A DNA stretch of 64,000 nt from Cryptomeria japonica (taxonomy: Eukaryota > Streptophyta > Pinopsida > Cupressales > Cupressaceae). Location of the stretch: assembly GCF_030272615.1 (NCBI RefSeq), contig NC_081415.1:506493373-506557372 (forward strand), written 5' to 3'. The first letter of the stretch is position 1. Every line of letters begins with the position of its first letter. Position numbers and translations under genes: made by a program. The notes beneath the pieces are model-generated. The model saw nothing but the letters and a program-made list of their open reading frames with translations, ran no database searches and was not told the origin of the DNA. Below are positions 1 through 11,873 of this stretch, piece by piece.

Positions 1-256
1 CTTATTTATCAAACTTTTTGGCAATTTACAAAGGTTCTTTTATATACCAATATAATAGCCAATTCCTTTATTAAATAATGGTCGATTTTTGCTTCAAAGG
101 CATTGTCTCAGGACCCCTACCACAGGCTCCGCTGTTAGGCACCACATGAGGGGTTTCCCCCTTCAATCCCTCATTAATTGATTTGGAGGGGAAACAAAGC
201 TAACAAAGACACCAAAATTTAAGCCTAATAGCATGATCAATCGCTACATACCAGCC
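1..256 (-). repeat. 3' LTR of the old copia element (partial)
   Basis: Bases 1-60 and 180-256 match the 5' LTR near 8831-8890 and 9289-9367. On the minus strand the LTR begins at about 256 with TGGCTGGTATGTAGC, directly after a purine-rich tract (AAGTAGGGGA) that fits a polypurine tract. The remainder lies left of the window. Bases 61-180 do not visibly match the other LTR. Confidence 0.65.
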
Positions 257-319
257 ATCCCCTACTTGGAGACTGATCCTAAATGAACACCACTGTACCT
301 ATGAGTTGGAATGTGTCTC

Positions 320-324
320 ATTTC
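320..324. repeat. Target-site duplication, left copy
   Basis: ATTTC lies immediately outside the left LTR and is identical to 3591-3595. Confidence 0.85.
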
Positions 325-620
325 TAATATAATTTGGGCTGAGCAAACAAAAAACCATCAATTTTACGCATAAAATAACCATGCTTCTCTTTATCTTCTC
401 ACATTTGTTCAATACATCTTTATAGGATTTTTTATATCCTATTTTGTAGGGAACAACCCAAAAGAATTTCCTATTAATATTCACTATTCTATTAACCTAT
501 CTAACAAACCATGTGATATAATATTATTAAGTTGTTTCTCATCAACTTAATATTATGGCACTTACTTAAATCAACATAAACTCTAATTTCTAACACTTAT
601 GTGAACACTAATTCTCAACA
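325..620 (-). repeat. 3' LTR of the gag-only element
   Basis: About 296 bp, alignable along its length with 3268-3590. Shared stretches include the AATTTGGGC start, the TTTATAGGATTTTTTA-like centre and the AACTCTAATTTCTAACACTTAT-type end. It is about 27 bp shorter than its partner because of an internal gap near the AATTGTTTTTAACAATT stretch of the other copy. Confidence 0.85.
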
Positions 621-1689
621 CCCCCCTTAGTGTGAACATGAGGTGAAAGTACATCACAATAATTGATGACCACACATAGTTGCTCACCAAAAATATAGGG
701 TAGGAGTAGGTACATACACATCTACTCATGTCGAGCAATAGTGGAACTACCCTCACTACACTCAGTGTACTTTCATCCAAGGATAGGGACTAACACATAT
801 ACCCATGCATCCAAGGATAGGGACTAACACATCTATCCAAGGTCTTAAATCAAGTTTGGATAGGGACAAACACATCTACCCAATATTAGTCATGAACAAG
901 AACTCACATATTTGCTCACAACAATTATGATTGGGGACAAACACATCCATTCACTAACCAACAATAGTAATTGGGGACAAATACATCCAATTACTTACAT
1001 AAAAATCTTGAACACCAACCCCTCATTGTAGCATATGCAACCACAATTATAGATTATTGTCACTATGATCACTGAAGAAGTTGAGAAATATAACTTCAGA
1101 GATCCCAAGAACACTTGCAAGCAAAATATCCGTCACAAGAGAAGAATGGAGGCAAAAAGCAACAATGGCCCAGAAGAAGAAAATTATCATTCAGAGAGGG
1201 AATCAGTTAAATGAAAAAGTACAATACAATCCTTATAAAAGGATAATAGCAACTCTAAAGGTGTGCAACCCTAAATATGTGCAACCCTAAAGAAACCTTA
1301 AAGGGATAATGTGTATTTAATAAACAATATTATTAAATGTCTAAGTTTAGCTTAAGCGTAGAGTATAATAGACTAATAATTAAATAAATAATTATTAGTT
1401 AATACAAGACAACTCTAACAATCACAAATGACATGAGATGGTTGTCGCTGCCACCTAGAAACCAATCTTGGCACAAATAGTTTTGTCACTTTAATGCAAT
1501 TTCACGACCTCATTGCTAGTGACTGGTGAGAGGTTTTTAAATACCCTCCAGCCTCTGATGCCTCCATCCTCTAATTGATTTGATTTAGAGAACATATTTC
1601 TCCTCATTATCTTCGTGTGGGGAATCTTCAATAGCCACCCCATGAAGGCACTCTTCATCATCATTTGTAGCCAATGCTTTATCTGTATT
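621..1689. other. Non-coding 3' interior of the gag-only element
   Basis: No domain is recognisable here. It lies between the gag end and the 3' LTR. The only structure I see is the degenerate repeat cluster at 781-1010, listed separately. The short reading frame at 1081-1290 resembles nothing I know and begins without an ATG. Confidence 0.6.
781..1010. repeat. Degenerate short repeats, GGATAGGGAC-AACACATC type
   Basis: Five or more imperfect units read GG(ATA/G)GGGACAAACACATC followed by CTACCCAA-like or CATTCACT-like sequence. They start near 781, 813, 860, 933 and 973 with irregular spacing. This looks like decayed tandem amplification close to the 3' LTR. Confidence 0.6.
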
Positions 1690-2390
1690 TAGATTTCCAT
1701 CAAGGAGATCCTTGGCTCGCTGAGTGCAATTTATAACAATGTGTCCCTTCTTCTTGCAATAGTATCACATATTTTTGTTCTCGAAGAAACGATTCTCCTT
1801 TGATGCAGAAGAACTAGATTTAGAGGAATGGTTGAGCTTATTTATTCTATACATTGTATTTTCCTCTATAGTTGATTCAATTTTCTTAGTTTCTTCATCA
1901 ATCAGAGTGGATATTATTTCTTCCAGGGTAGCATCTACTCTGTTTAATGTGAAAACAATGTTGCCATAACTAGGAGGTATGCTATTTAACAAAATAACCT
2001 TTGAATCACCATCAACTACCTTAGAATCTATCCAAGTTAATTGATTCAATAGGGTGCAAAACTTACTGATATGTTGAAAAATGTTGTCCCCCTCCATCAT
2101 TTTCAGCTTGAACAATTTTTGCTTTAGACCCATCTTTGCACTTGATGCTTTTGATCCAAACAAAGCATTTAAATTAGCCCATGCTTCATTTAAGGTATTC
2201 AATAAGTCGAAGACCAATCAAAGTTATTGCTCTTCGGTCCTTTACAGTCCACTTTGCGCTTTCATCAAGATCAATTGGTCTTGTTGTTGCTCCTCTTACT
2301 ATATCCCACAAATCCTTTTCAGATCCCCCCCCGCTAATATAAATAATATTAAAAGTATTGGGTTCCACCAATAATTCACCTTAACACTTC
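1690..2390 (-). pseudogene. Copia-type gag (UBN2-like) with zinc knuckle, broken
   Basis: Minus-strand translation gives a copia nucleocapsid/gag. The N-terminal part (about 2371-2190) has WDIVRG and KWTVKDRRA motifs. The central part (2217-1765) has LFKLKMMEGDN, LLNSIPPSYG and EEIISTLIDEE, typical of the UBN2 gag family. The C-terminal zinc knuckle (about 1770-1715) reads YYCKKKGHIVINC, with its first cysteine position directly preceded by an in-frame stop. A frameshift separates the first two parts near 2200. Gag would package the element RNA; enzymes would have to come from another copia element. Confidence 0.8.
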
Positions 2391-3254
2391 TACAAATTTG
2401 ACACGACAATATCTCTATAAACACTAATAAGACATCTTGACAAATGAAAGATTTAGAGTATTGTGTACTAACATTTCATTTATCTGCCTCTAGATCATGT
2501 TGCATGGTTGGTCCTCCTTTATTAGGCGATCTATTAACAACTCTTCAATCAGTCCACACAGAGATATACACATTAATTTGATCATCTACTGATGATGAAT
2601 CTCGACTAGATGCTTGATATGGATTCCCTGCCAATATAAGAATATATTTTGCACAAGGTTGGAGAAATTTTATTCACCTAACAATATGTTCGTGTCCACA
2701 GTTTGAAGGCGAACAATAGCATTAAGTGAGTAGACGGAGCTATAAAAACGTGTTATGATTCCTTTGTTGCAGGCGCAACATAAAAATAGACCCATGATTC
2801 CTCTCACACAACAAGTGCATTGATCATCAATAGAGTGATCTTCACGCCATATTATCTTGGAAATAAAACTCTATTCTTCCATGATGCATAGCAGGCCACT
2901 ATCTTTTATAAAAATGATCTCTCCCCCAAAACAAGAAATCCAGAGTGAAAAGAAACCCTGTCTTTATTTATATTTTGTATCGATTTTTGTAACAAAAAAT
3001 GGTTGGAATGTCACATCATTTCTTGCAAGTATGGGAGGCCTTTGTTTACCATGACTTTCTTCTTCATAACACTACAATGCCTTAAACATAAAATGTACTA
3101 TCGATACACATATTTTCTATTCAAACTTATTCTAGATTTGTAACATTTGATACACCTTTCATAACTATAATGTGTGCTTCTGCTATCATTTTTCTCTTCT
3201 CCTCAAATCGGCTTGACTTAAAAAACTAATTATCATAAACACAAAGAATTCAAA
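2391..3254. other. Leader of the gag-only element, no gene seen
   Basis: This stretch lies between the primer site and the gag start (reading leftwards). It is AT-rich and I recognise no domain or long frame. Confidence 0.5.
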
Positions 3255-3267
3255 GGCTTTGATACCA
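3255..3267 (-). other. Primer binding site, initiator tRNA-Met type
   Basis: The minus strand reads TGGTATCAAAGCC directly next to the 5' LTR end at 3268. Copia primer sites are typically TGGTATCAGAGC, complementary to the 3' end of initiator tRNA-Met, so this is one mismatch away. Confidence 0.85.
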
Positions 3268-3590
3268 TAATAAAATTTGGGCAGATCAAACAAAAAGACA
3301 ATTAATTTTACGCCCAAAATAACAATGCTTCTCCATCTTCTCACATTCGTTCAATACATCTTTATAGGATTTTTTAGATCCTATTTTATAGGGAACAAAC
3401 CAAACAAATTTTCTATTAGTATTGAATTGTTTTTAACAATTCAATATGTATCATTATTCTAATAATGTATTTAACAAATCATGTGACATAATAATATTAA
3501 GTTGTTTCTCAACAACTTAATACTATGACACTTATTTAAATCAACATAAACTCTAATTTCTAACACTTATATGAACACTAATTCCCAACA
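3268..3590 (-). repeat. 5' LTR of the gag-only element
   Basis: About 323 bp. On the minus strand it starts TGTTGGGAATTAGTG at 3590 and ends beside the primer site. It aligns with the other LTR at 325-620. Confidence 0.85.
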
Positions 3591-3595
3591 ATTTC
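3591..3595. repeat. Target-site duplication, right copy
   Basis: ATTTC lies immediately outside the right LTR and matches 320-324. Removing the insertion rejoins the old copia sequence downstream of its RNase H stop. Confidence 0.85.
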
Positions 3596-3603
3596 CACTA
3601 TTA

Positions 3604-5150
3604 GCATGCTTGAAGGTCAAGAGAAACTAAGTAGGAAATCAATTTCTCTCGACTTAATTTCTTCGTTAACATATCTGCAAGATTTTGGCTAGTGTGTATT
3701 TTTTTCAACTTCAATTGTCCATTCTCTAAAATGATTGTATGAAATGGTACTTGAGCTATATATGTATACTTTTAGAATGAAGGGTTGAGTTATTTTCAAA
3801 AATTGCTCCGTGGCTTTCCCAATTCCTCCACAAACCTTTACAACCAAATCATTTCTTTAATAGCCTTTGTAGCAACAACATACCTACTTTTGTTATTGAA
3901 AGTGCAAAAACCTTTTTCAATCATGAAATCCAACGAAGTATTGTTCCACCTACTGTAAACACATACCCTATGGTACTCCTCCTACTATTAATATCACCAA
4001 CCAAATCTAAATCAACATATCCCTATAATGTAGAGTTGGAACCTACAAAACATAATATTTAAATAGTAGTCTCTCAAATACTTGAGAATCCACTTTACTG
4101 CATTTCAATGCTCTTTCATATACTTCCTCACAACTCCCACTTTGCCTTGTTTACACCATGACATACATCAAACTACCAATAACTGAAGAGTATGGAACTT
4201 TGAACATGTGGTACTTCCTCCCTTGTGTCTTAGGACACATCTTCTTAGTCAATTTAAAATAACTAGGCAAAGGTGTACTAATCGATTTTGCATCTTGCAT
4301 ATGAAATATTTTCAACATCTTCTCTATGTAATCACTTTGAGACAATGTTAATGTGTGATTTTCTATCTTGTGTTATTCTCGTGCTAGGGATTTGGTCTGT
4401 TGCACCCAAATTCTTCATAGCAAATGACTCTGCTAATTTATGTTTAAGCTCGTTTATATGTTGCATATAAGATATGTTAATAAGCATGTTATCAACATAT
4501 AAATATAGGATAGCATAACTACCATTATCCAATCTATTAAAATAAACAAAATGATCAGAATGACATCTCTGATGTAACCTATAAAATTTTCAAATTCGTA
4601 ATACCATTGTCAAGGTGCTTGCTTCAAGCAATACAAACTCTTTTTTAACATGCACACTAAGTCCTTACCTTTGACCTCATATCCTAATGGTTTTTACATA
4701 TAAAACTCTTCCTCCAAATCTCCATGGAGAAATGTTGTCTTTACATTTAATTGTTCAAGATGCAAGTCTTTTGTAGCCACACGACTTAGAATAGTTCTTA
4801 TTCAAGTCATTTTAACTACAAAAGAAAATATTTCATCAAAATCTATAACTTTCTTATGTGCAAAACCCTTTTCAATGTCTTGCCTTGTACCTCCTTTTTT
4901 TTTTCCATCCTCCCTTCATCCTATAAACCCATTTGTTTTGTAATGCTCATTGACCTTCAAGCAACTGAATCAAGTCCCAAATCTATTTTTTTATCAAAGA
5001 GTCCATTTCCTCTTTCATGCCTTGCTCCCACTTCTTTTTGGTTTCTTCATGCATTGTTTCTTCAACAATGCATAATATAATGGAGAGTATCATTCATGGG
5101 ATCTACTTATCATGGTAGATCTTCTTGTAGGAGCTTGAGGTACTTATTTT
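3604..5150 (-). pseudogene. Old copia pol: reverse transcriptase and RNase H, broken
   Basis: The RNase H C-terminus is clear at about 3710-3604 (ADMLTKKLSREKL, then LVSLDLQAC and a stop). Upstream, 4345-4151 gives YIEKMLKIFHMQD and VPYSSVIGSLMY. The RT active-site region at about 4532-4332 reads LYLYVDNMLI, so the YVDD box has become YVDN. The stretch to 5150 carries scattered RT-like pieces. Stops and frameshifts are frequent, so no enzyme can be made. The gag-only element sits just beyond the stop. Confidence 0.8.
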
Positions 5151-6400
5151 ATTTGTTGAATATTTTAATTTTTGGGCACCTTTGAAACTATATTTTTTGG
5201 AGATTTCATCAATCATTGAATATTTTGTGTTTTCCTTGTCTTGTTTCTTTCCATACAACTGATCTTTGTACATGACCTTCTCATTGGATATGACATCTCT
5301 ACTCCTAACGATTTTATGATTTTCATAATTCCATAAATGATAATCAAAATCATTAACTCCATATCCACTAAAAGTACACTTTTAGATTTTACCTGAAACT
5401 TTTTTTTGTTTTCTATATCAATATGGACAAATGCTTCACAACCACAAGTTTTCATAAATGAGTAGTTTACCATTTTACTCATCCATGCCTCCTCTAGTAG
5501 AATACCACCATTGGAGGAACTTGAAGGTCCTTTGTTTATCAAGTAAACAACAATATCTACAACAACAACACAAAATTATAATGGCAATCCACCATGCAAT
5601 CTCATACTCCTTGCATGCTCTAAGATTGTTTTATTCATCCATTCAAACACACCATTTTCTTGTAGTGTTCTTGGAACTATTTTTAGTCTATGAATACCAT
5701 GGTATGAACGGTAACTATCAAACTCTTTTTTTTGCAATATTCACCTTGATTATTTGATTTAAGACACTTTTACTTTTTTATTTTTTTATCTCATTCTCAA
5801 CTAAAGCTTTCTATTTCTTATAGGTGTCAGATACATCAAATTTTCTAAGAACGAAATAAACCTATTTTTTTGTAGTTGCATCACCAATAAAATTAACCTA
5901 ATAATAAGAGCTAGAAAGAGATGATACCTAAGCTAATCCTCATACATTTGAAATCACAAGCTCTAACTTTTCACTCTTTTTTTCCTTCACAACTCGGAGA
6001 AGTTTGACTCTCTTTTGTTTCCCATAAACATAATTTTCACAAAAATCCAAAGCAACTTGCTTCAAACTTGGGAATGAATTCCTTGAATGGACAATCTTCA
6101 TCCCCTTCTCACTCTGTGCCCAAGCCTTTTGTGTCATAATCTTGTATTTATTGCAATGAAAGCTAAGGAAATAGATAAATTAGAATTACCAGTACATAAA
6201 TACAATGTACATACCTTTTCTCTTTTTGCTATTATAAATGATCTTTTAGTGAACTTCCACAAATTATCTATAAATGTATTGTGCAACCTTCACTTCCCAA
6301 TTGTCCTCTTGAAATTATATTTTGTCTCAAACAAGGAGCATGCCTCACCTCTTTCAACAACCATTGATTTGCATTTCATAATTTAATATGCAATTGTCAT
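5151..6400 (-). pseudogene. Old copia integrase, broken
   Basis: At 6137-5940 the minus strand shows the GAG-pre-integrase zinc end (NYVYGKQKRVK) followed by KEKKSEKLELV. At 5542-5213 the integrase C-terminal part shows INKGPSSS, EEAWMSKMVNYS and CGCEAFVHID, which are typical of copia integrases. Several frames are needed to follow it. The catalytic core between them is too degraded to read all three acidic residues. The protease expected between gag and here is not visible, and the 6426-7700 insertion sits there. Confidence 0.75.
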
Positions 6401-6425
6401 TTCCAACAATTTTGCATTATTCATT

Positions 6426-7700
6426 TGTTGAACCCAAGGCAAGACTGGGAAGGGGGGTGAATCGGTCCAAAACAAAAATTAATGCAACACATAAACAATT
6501 AAACATCAACACACATCCAGCACATGAACACCAATATTTTCTATTTGGAAAAACCACGGCGAGTGCCTGCCCACAAAATATATCCACTATGTATATCATA
6601 TTACAAAGAAAAGAGCTCACTGCTTGGGACTTGCAAATCAAGACTAATTGCTCATGGCACAAGATACAAAAGAGGAATTGCAAAACCTGAAGCTCACTAC
6701 AACAAGTCAAGATACAAAAATGATATGAAAAGAAGGATCTCTTGATTATGAAGTTGTCCTTGAACTCTGCATCAAGCAACCACCATCATGACACACACAA
6801 CTCAAACCTCAATCGCCAACACTTTGTCTCATATCTCTGCTACAGTCGCAACACAACTTGGATATAATTTAAACACAACTCTTCTTCTCTACTCTTCATT
6901 GAACCTTATCGATTTTCTTCACATCACACATTCACTCTACCACACTCTTCTTTCTTGCCTATACTCATATCACACTCACAACTCAATCATACACATTCCT
7001 TATATAGAAGATAGCTAATCAAAGCTTGAACCAAGTCAACCTGAACCAAAATATGCCTTCTAGAACAAAAATGCACACGTTGATCCACTCCAGGAGAAAG
7101 AGAGGACCAAAACACATCTTCAAAATATGAATTCACTGATCTGCAATCACCAGAACATAACCAACAACATATCCACATGCTACGCATCCATATAAGCAAT
7201 TAACGATTCAACGATTCATACTCTCCAATGCAAATAAATCAAATCCAAATATCCACACGCTACGATGAGACCCAAAACACATCAAACAATCTCCCACAAA
7301 TCATATCTAAACCTAAGGATAGGTCAACCAAATAATATCATGACCAGGAATGAACAACGCTACAACACCTGGAGAACATAAAGATATTTTCGGACCACTG
7401 AACGATCACATCCATGATACCAAAACTATATCCAAAAAAGATAACCATAATAAGCAATGTCAGCAACACTTTTCGGACCTGAAAACTTAGAGAATAAACA
7501 ATGAACACCTACAACACCATCACACCAAGATATCTTTACACCATAGACATTCCAGACCAATGCCAATCCAAAACAACAAGTTTGATATCAATGACAACTA
7601 CAACAACAGATACTTCGAACATCATCATCATACAAATAAACTTGTCTAAACTCACCTTAAACATAGTCTGGAAAATATTTCCTATGGTAGGTGGCATGAA
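6426..7700. mobile_element. Unclassified non-coding insertion in the old copia
   Basis: This ~1.3-kb block interrupts the copia sequence between integrase and gag. It begins near TGTTGAACCCAAGGCAAGAC and includes GGGAAGGGGGGTGAATC. It has no long reading frame and is rich in short A/C tracts. I could not find convincing terminal repeats or a target duplication, so the boundaries are approximate. It may be a solo LTR or a small non-autonomous element. Confidence 0.45.
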
Positions 7701-7779
7701 ATGAAGCCCCTAACCCAAGAAGCAACAAAATTATTTAAAGAAAGAAGCGTCTTATAACAAATCACCTACTACACTTGCT

Positions 7780-8610
7780 TCTTTGTTATTTTCTTGTTCT
7801 CCATCTCCTTGTTTTCCCTTTCAAGACAAACAATCTTTCTTCAAGTGTCATTACTTCTCAAAATGCCTATACTCTAGCCTTACTCTAGATTTGGATATGC
7901 CATTCTTAGATTTCTCATGATTTGTTGAGCTCTTTCCTCTCTCCCTCTATCTTCCCACATTCTCCATATTCAAAGAACTATTTGATGTCTCACTTGTACT
8001 TTTCCATTGCATTTCCTAGCTAGGGATAACACCAACAACATCATCATCAAACTTTAAGTGTTTGAATTAGAGACAATTACTTCCATCCATAACCAAGCTA
8101 TTTTAGATCTAGAAATGAGAACAAAATCCAAAGAGCCCTAACCTCATCATCAAAGATTACTTTTACAAAACTTCACTAGTAACCGTGTTAAACTCATTTA
8201 AATGATCAACAATAGACCCACATTTTGACATCTTCATTAAATAAACGTTTTAACAAATGTTTTATAAGAAATACCTTGTTGGAAGATAAGGGTTTTTATA
8301 CAGTTTGTCCAATGTCTACAATAGGTCCATTGTCATTTCTTTTGATATATTGAAAGTCACTGACATAACTAGGCACAACCATATTGTTCCTAGTGCCTTT
8401 TTATCGAGAATCTCTTATTCTAGATCTATCATATTCACTAGCTTCTTTGTTTTCCACCCAACAATAATAAGAAATCATTTTGATATAGATAGTCTTCCAT
8501 TTGCATCTTCTACAACTAGTAGTTTGGCCATTGAACTTTTAAACCTTAAAATTACCTTCTTCCACCATTGCTCCCACTCGAATCTAATCTCATGCCAAAT
8601 GACCAAAATG
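7780..8610 (-). pseudogene. Old copia gag, broken
   Basis: The minus-strand reading, with frame changes, follows a Tnt1/Tork-style gag: a W-rich start just after the primer site, then a KHLFN..KM and VDHLNEFN region near 8250-8190. A DDEVRAL-like stretch lies near 8150. Serine-rich sequence and a degenerate zinc knuckle (HLKKDC, about 7860-7820) end it. Copia D in this window carries a better-preserved related gag. Too many stops remain for function. Confidence 0.7.
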
Positions 8611-8613
8611 CAC

Positions 8614-8626
8614 GACTCTTATAGCA
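8614..8626 (-). other. Degenerate primer binding site of the old copia
   Basis: The minus strand reads TGCTATAAGAGTC beside the inner end of the 5' LTR. It resembles TGGTATCAGAGCC with several changes. Confidence 0.55.
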
Positions 8627-8628
8627 AT

Positions 8629-9367
8629 TATTAGGGTCTAGGCAGGTCAAAGCAATATACAATATTAATTATAATGCAAAATAAAAGTGACAAAAAAAAG
8701 AATTTACAAGAACACATTAAATTTGGTTCACTCAATATGGGCTACATCCATAGAGAAACAATTGTTCACTTTCTTTTTATTATCCAACGAAGAACAAATT
8801 ACAATTTGATATTTTTCACATTTCACATCCACTTATTTATTAAGATTTTTTGGCAATTTACAAAGGTTGGTTTATATACCAAAATAATAGTTGACTCTTT
8901 TTGTAATGTCATAAATTGCATACCATGCAATTTTACATCACATACGCCTCCCTTTAGATTAAATTAAAGACATATCACCTTAAATGTAATCTGAAATATT
9001 TTTATTTAGCAAGCACTTTGAATTCCGAACTGTAGAGTTTGATTTTTTCCTAGATGAATGCACCGTGCATAGACATCCACGTGACACACTAGCATCCCAC
9101 AAAAATCTGACTATATTAACCATTGAGATGTTACACCCCTCGCATTTTGATAGTGTAACGCTTTTGTCAACCTGCACAATCATTGGGAACGTGTCTAGGA
9201 TTTCTATTTCGATTTGAAAGCTTCTATTTTGCTTCCAATTTTGATTCATTCTCTCCCACATTTTTCATTGGCTCTTTGATCTTCACAACATTGATTTGGA
9301 GAGAAAATGCTGCTAAAAGCCACCAAAATTTATGCCCAACAACATGATAAATCGCCACATACCAACA
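8629..9367 (-). repeat. 5' LTR of the old copia element
   Basis: It runs from next to the degenerate primer site to TGTTGGTATGTGGCG (minus strand, start at 9367). Both ends match the partial LTR at 1-256. Length is about 740 bp. Confidence 0.65.
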
Positions 9368-11873
9368 ACTAAGTAAATGAAGAAGTTAAAACCTCATAGC
9401 AAGTGGAATGACTTTCAAACACATTTTGTACCACTCAAATCTTACAAACACTACCATTTTCACACATGTGCGATCAAATCTAGTCCACAATGTCAATTTA
9501 TACCATTGTTAAACTAGTTGATTCTATTCAACTACTTTCATACTTCTAAAATTTGGTGTTTCGTCCATTGAGTTTGATTACCCCCAAGTGTTTTAAATCT
9601 TTTACTTCTCACTATGTTTCCCAATCATCAACTTCTACTACTCAATTTATGTGTCGTTTTTCTCAAGAATTGTACAAGACACAAATGGTTGGTTATAATG
9701 AGAACATAATAGATAAACTACTACTATTCACTAATTTGATCGATTCAATTTCAAATAAGTTATCATGCTCATAACAATAATAGTAGGTGGGTGTAAATGT
9801 GTAAAGTTTGCTAAAATATTTGCGATCTTAAACATTTGATAAAATCAGGTACATTGGTAAGCAAAAATTAAAATATTACTGTTAAAAACCAATATAATTA
9901 TGAATCAATAGCTAGGGAAAAAAATATTGATATTTTTACATTTGTCAATGGACACATCATTAATAAAAGTTCTTTCTACTAACCTTTTAGGCATATTCTT
10001 TGATAATAAAATTTGATAGGGTCAAGTTCACTTTGCGTTGAGATTTGCTTACCTCTCTCCAAAATTGACATTTTGTGGCTCAAAAACCTTCTTTATTAAA
10101 GGGAAATTATCAAGTCACTTAAAGAACATTGGAAAGATGATTAGTTCCCATGAACAATTTAATGCCATCTCAAAACCCATTGACTGCTAGCCACATGTGG
10201 TGGCTAATCTCATTTCAAAATAGTGTAGGTTTGTTACTCCATAGGCTAGGCACAAGTTTTTAGGGTTTGGGTGTCTATGATGAATCCCCATAAACAAAGC
10301 CATTTGATTGTTCCAAATGGTTAGGCCAAAGATGTTCATCAATGGTACCTTCCACAAGTTTCAATTTCAATGTACAGAGTTCCTTGATAAATGAGGCAAC
10401 AAATCCTAGGAATGTCAATCTTTAGAGCCAAAAAGTAGGACTATTCAATGTAAGGAGTCTCTTGAGTAACACTATGCAGAAAATTCTAGGAATGTCATCT
10501 CTACAGACAAAAACTTCCAATTCTCAGTGCAAAAGGTGTGTTGAGCAATGAGATTCATATCATAGAAATGCCATCTTTGGAGACACAAATATTGTGTAGC
10601 CAATATTCCTTAAATCATTTTTCTTCTTGCTGATCTCTATTGCGGACAATGGAATGTGAGCCCATAGGAAATTTATAGGTAATCAAACAAAAATATTCAT
10701 AAGAATTTAGATAATTTCGCCATGAAATAGGGTTCTACATGTGTGGCTTCTTTGGCTAAAGGTAGTGATTATCCCTTGTCGCCTCTTGTCACAGGTCAAT
10801 TAAATAAGTCATTAAGGGGGATATCATTTTGCATTAGCAAAGATATGTTCATTAATTTTTGAACTAAACACGTTAGAAGATTCCAAATTTGTTTTTAAGA
10901 TGAAATTTGAGTTGGTGACTTTCAGGGCTCAAACACTTACAACCATTTATTAAATGTCCAATTCAAAATCTTGATGGCCAAGGAAGCTCTTTGAGCTACC
11001 ATCATAGATTGTCACCCATATTATTCACTATCACAATAGCCATAGCCATAGCCAGGGTTGATGCGGTCTAGTGGCCCAGGGAATTTCCCAATCACAAATG
11101 AGGGTAGAAGTCCCACTCCTATTAAAAAAACCATTCCCAACTATGAACATTAAAAGCTCAATACCATCACCTATGCATAACTAGCAAAAGTGTGCAACAG
11201 ATTGACAATGTGCCATAACCTATTGCCAATAAAGTTTACACATTACAAGTATTTTGTATAGTAGTCAAATAAAGCAATTCTTCCTCATAATTAACAAAAC
11301 TAATGCTGGCAATTTGGAATAAAGACTGCAAAGTTAGTAGGAAGATATCAATATGACAGAAAGGCAAGGACCACATGCCTATATACAATACATTAAACAT
11401 AATATGAAATTTTATATATCTTGACCATTTGAATGAGTTTACTCTTCTGATGCATAATGTACAACCTTGATAAGCATCATAAGAAGTTGGGAGAATGTGT
11501 AAATGGTTCTATTTGAAGCAACGAAATGCAAATTCCCAGCTAAGTTTACTTCCATTTGGTTCACCAAGCATTAAAGAGAGACAAACATTATATAAGGACA
11601 CATATAAATATTAAATAAGCATTAAAACCAAAAAGGATAAACTCCAAACTATAATATAACCAAATACAAGTACAAATAGCCGCGTAGGATGACAATTCAA
11701 TGAAACATGGAGCTAAATAAATTAAAAAAAAGTAATAGGGGAGAGGAACCAATACGTGCGCGAGGTCCAAAACATGCGATGGAACTGGGGTGGTTAGGGA
11801 CCCACAAGGGTGCACTTGATCACCCAGTATGTGTCGAGTTTATGTTAAATTGGAGATGAGAAAATGGTTAGGG
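9368..11873. other. 2.5-kb stretch with no recognisable gene
   Basis: AT-rich sequence between the old copia and the LTR of gypsy G1. The short frames at 9553-9774 and 11588-11815 resemble no family I know. The only internal structure seen is a weak ~77-bp periodicity at about 10400-10590. This may be the oldest sequence in the window, the DNA into which G1 inserted. Confidence 0.5.
10400..10590. repeat. Degenerate repeats about 77 bp apart
   Basis: Three related cores occur: TCCTAGGAATGTCAATCTTT near 10405, TTCTAGGAATGTCATCTCTA near 10483 and CATAGAAATGCCATCTTTGG near 10560. Each is followed by AGAG/AGAC-type sequence. They look like an eroded tandem triplication. Confidence 0.5.

Larger units (their letters stand above)
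325..3590 (-). mobile_element. Gag-only copia-like retrotransposon (TR-GAG type), complete
   Basis: The element is bounded by similar direct repeats (325-620 and 3268-3590) that begin TGTTGGGAAT-like on the minus strand. A 5-bp target duplication ATTTC flanks it (320-324 and 3591-3595). It carries an initiator-tRNA-Met-type primer site and a decayed copia gag. The roughly 2.6-kb interior has no room for protease, integrase or RT, and I see none. This fits the non-autonomous terminal-repeat-plus-GAG class described in plants. It lies just downstream of the RNase H stop of the old copia element. Confidence 0.85.
1..9367 (-). mobile_element. Old Ty1/copia element, nested and decayed, 3' end off-window
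   Basis: Reading leftwards, the order is 5' LTR (about 8629-9367), primer site, gag (about 7780-8610), integrase, reverse transcriptase and RNase H (about 6400-3604), then a partial 3' LTR (1-256). The order gag-integrase-RT is the Ty1/copia order. The two LTRs match at both ends: 1-60 resembles about 8831-8890, and 180-256 resembles 9289-9367, with poorly matching middles. This suggests great age or LTR rearrangement. Two later insertions split it, at 325-3590 and about 6426-7700. All coding parts carry many stops and frameshifts. Confidence 0.8.

Noticed and set aside
9368-11873. A host gene in the only region without clear transposon sequence
   Set aside because: Only short frames of low information exist, with no recognisable domain, exon pattern or codon bias.
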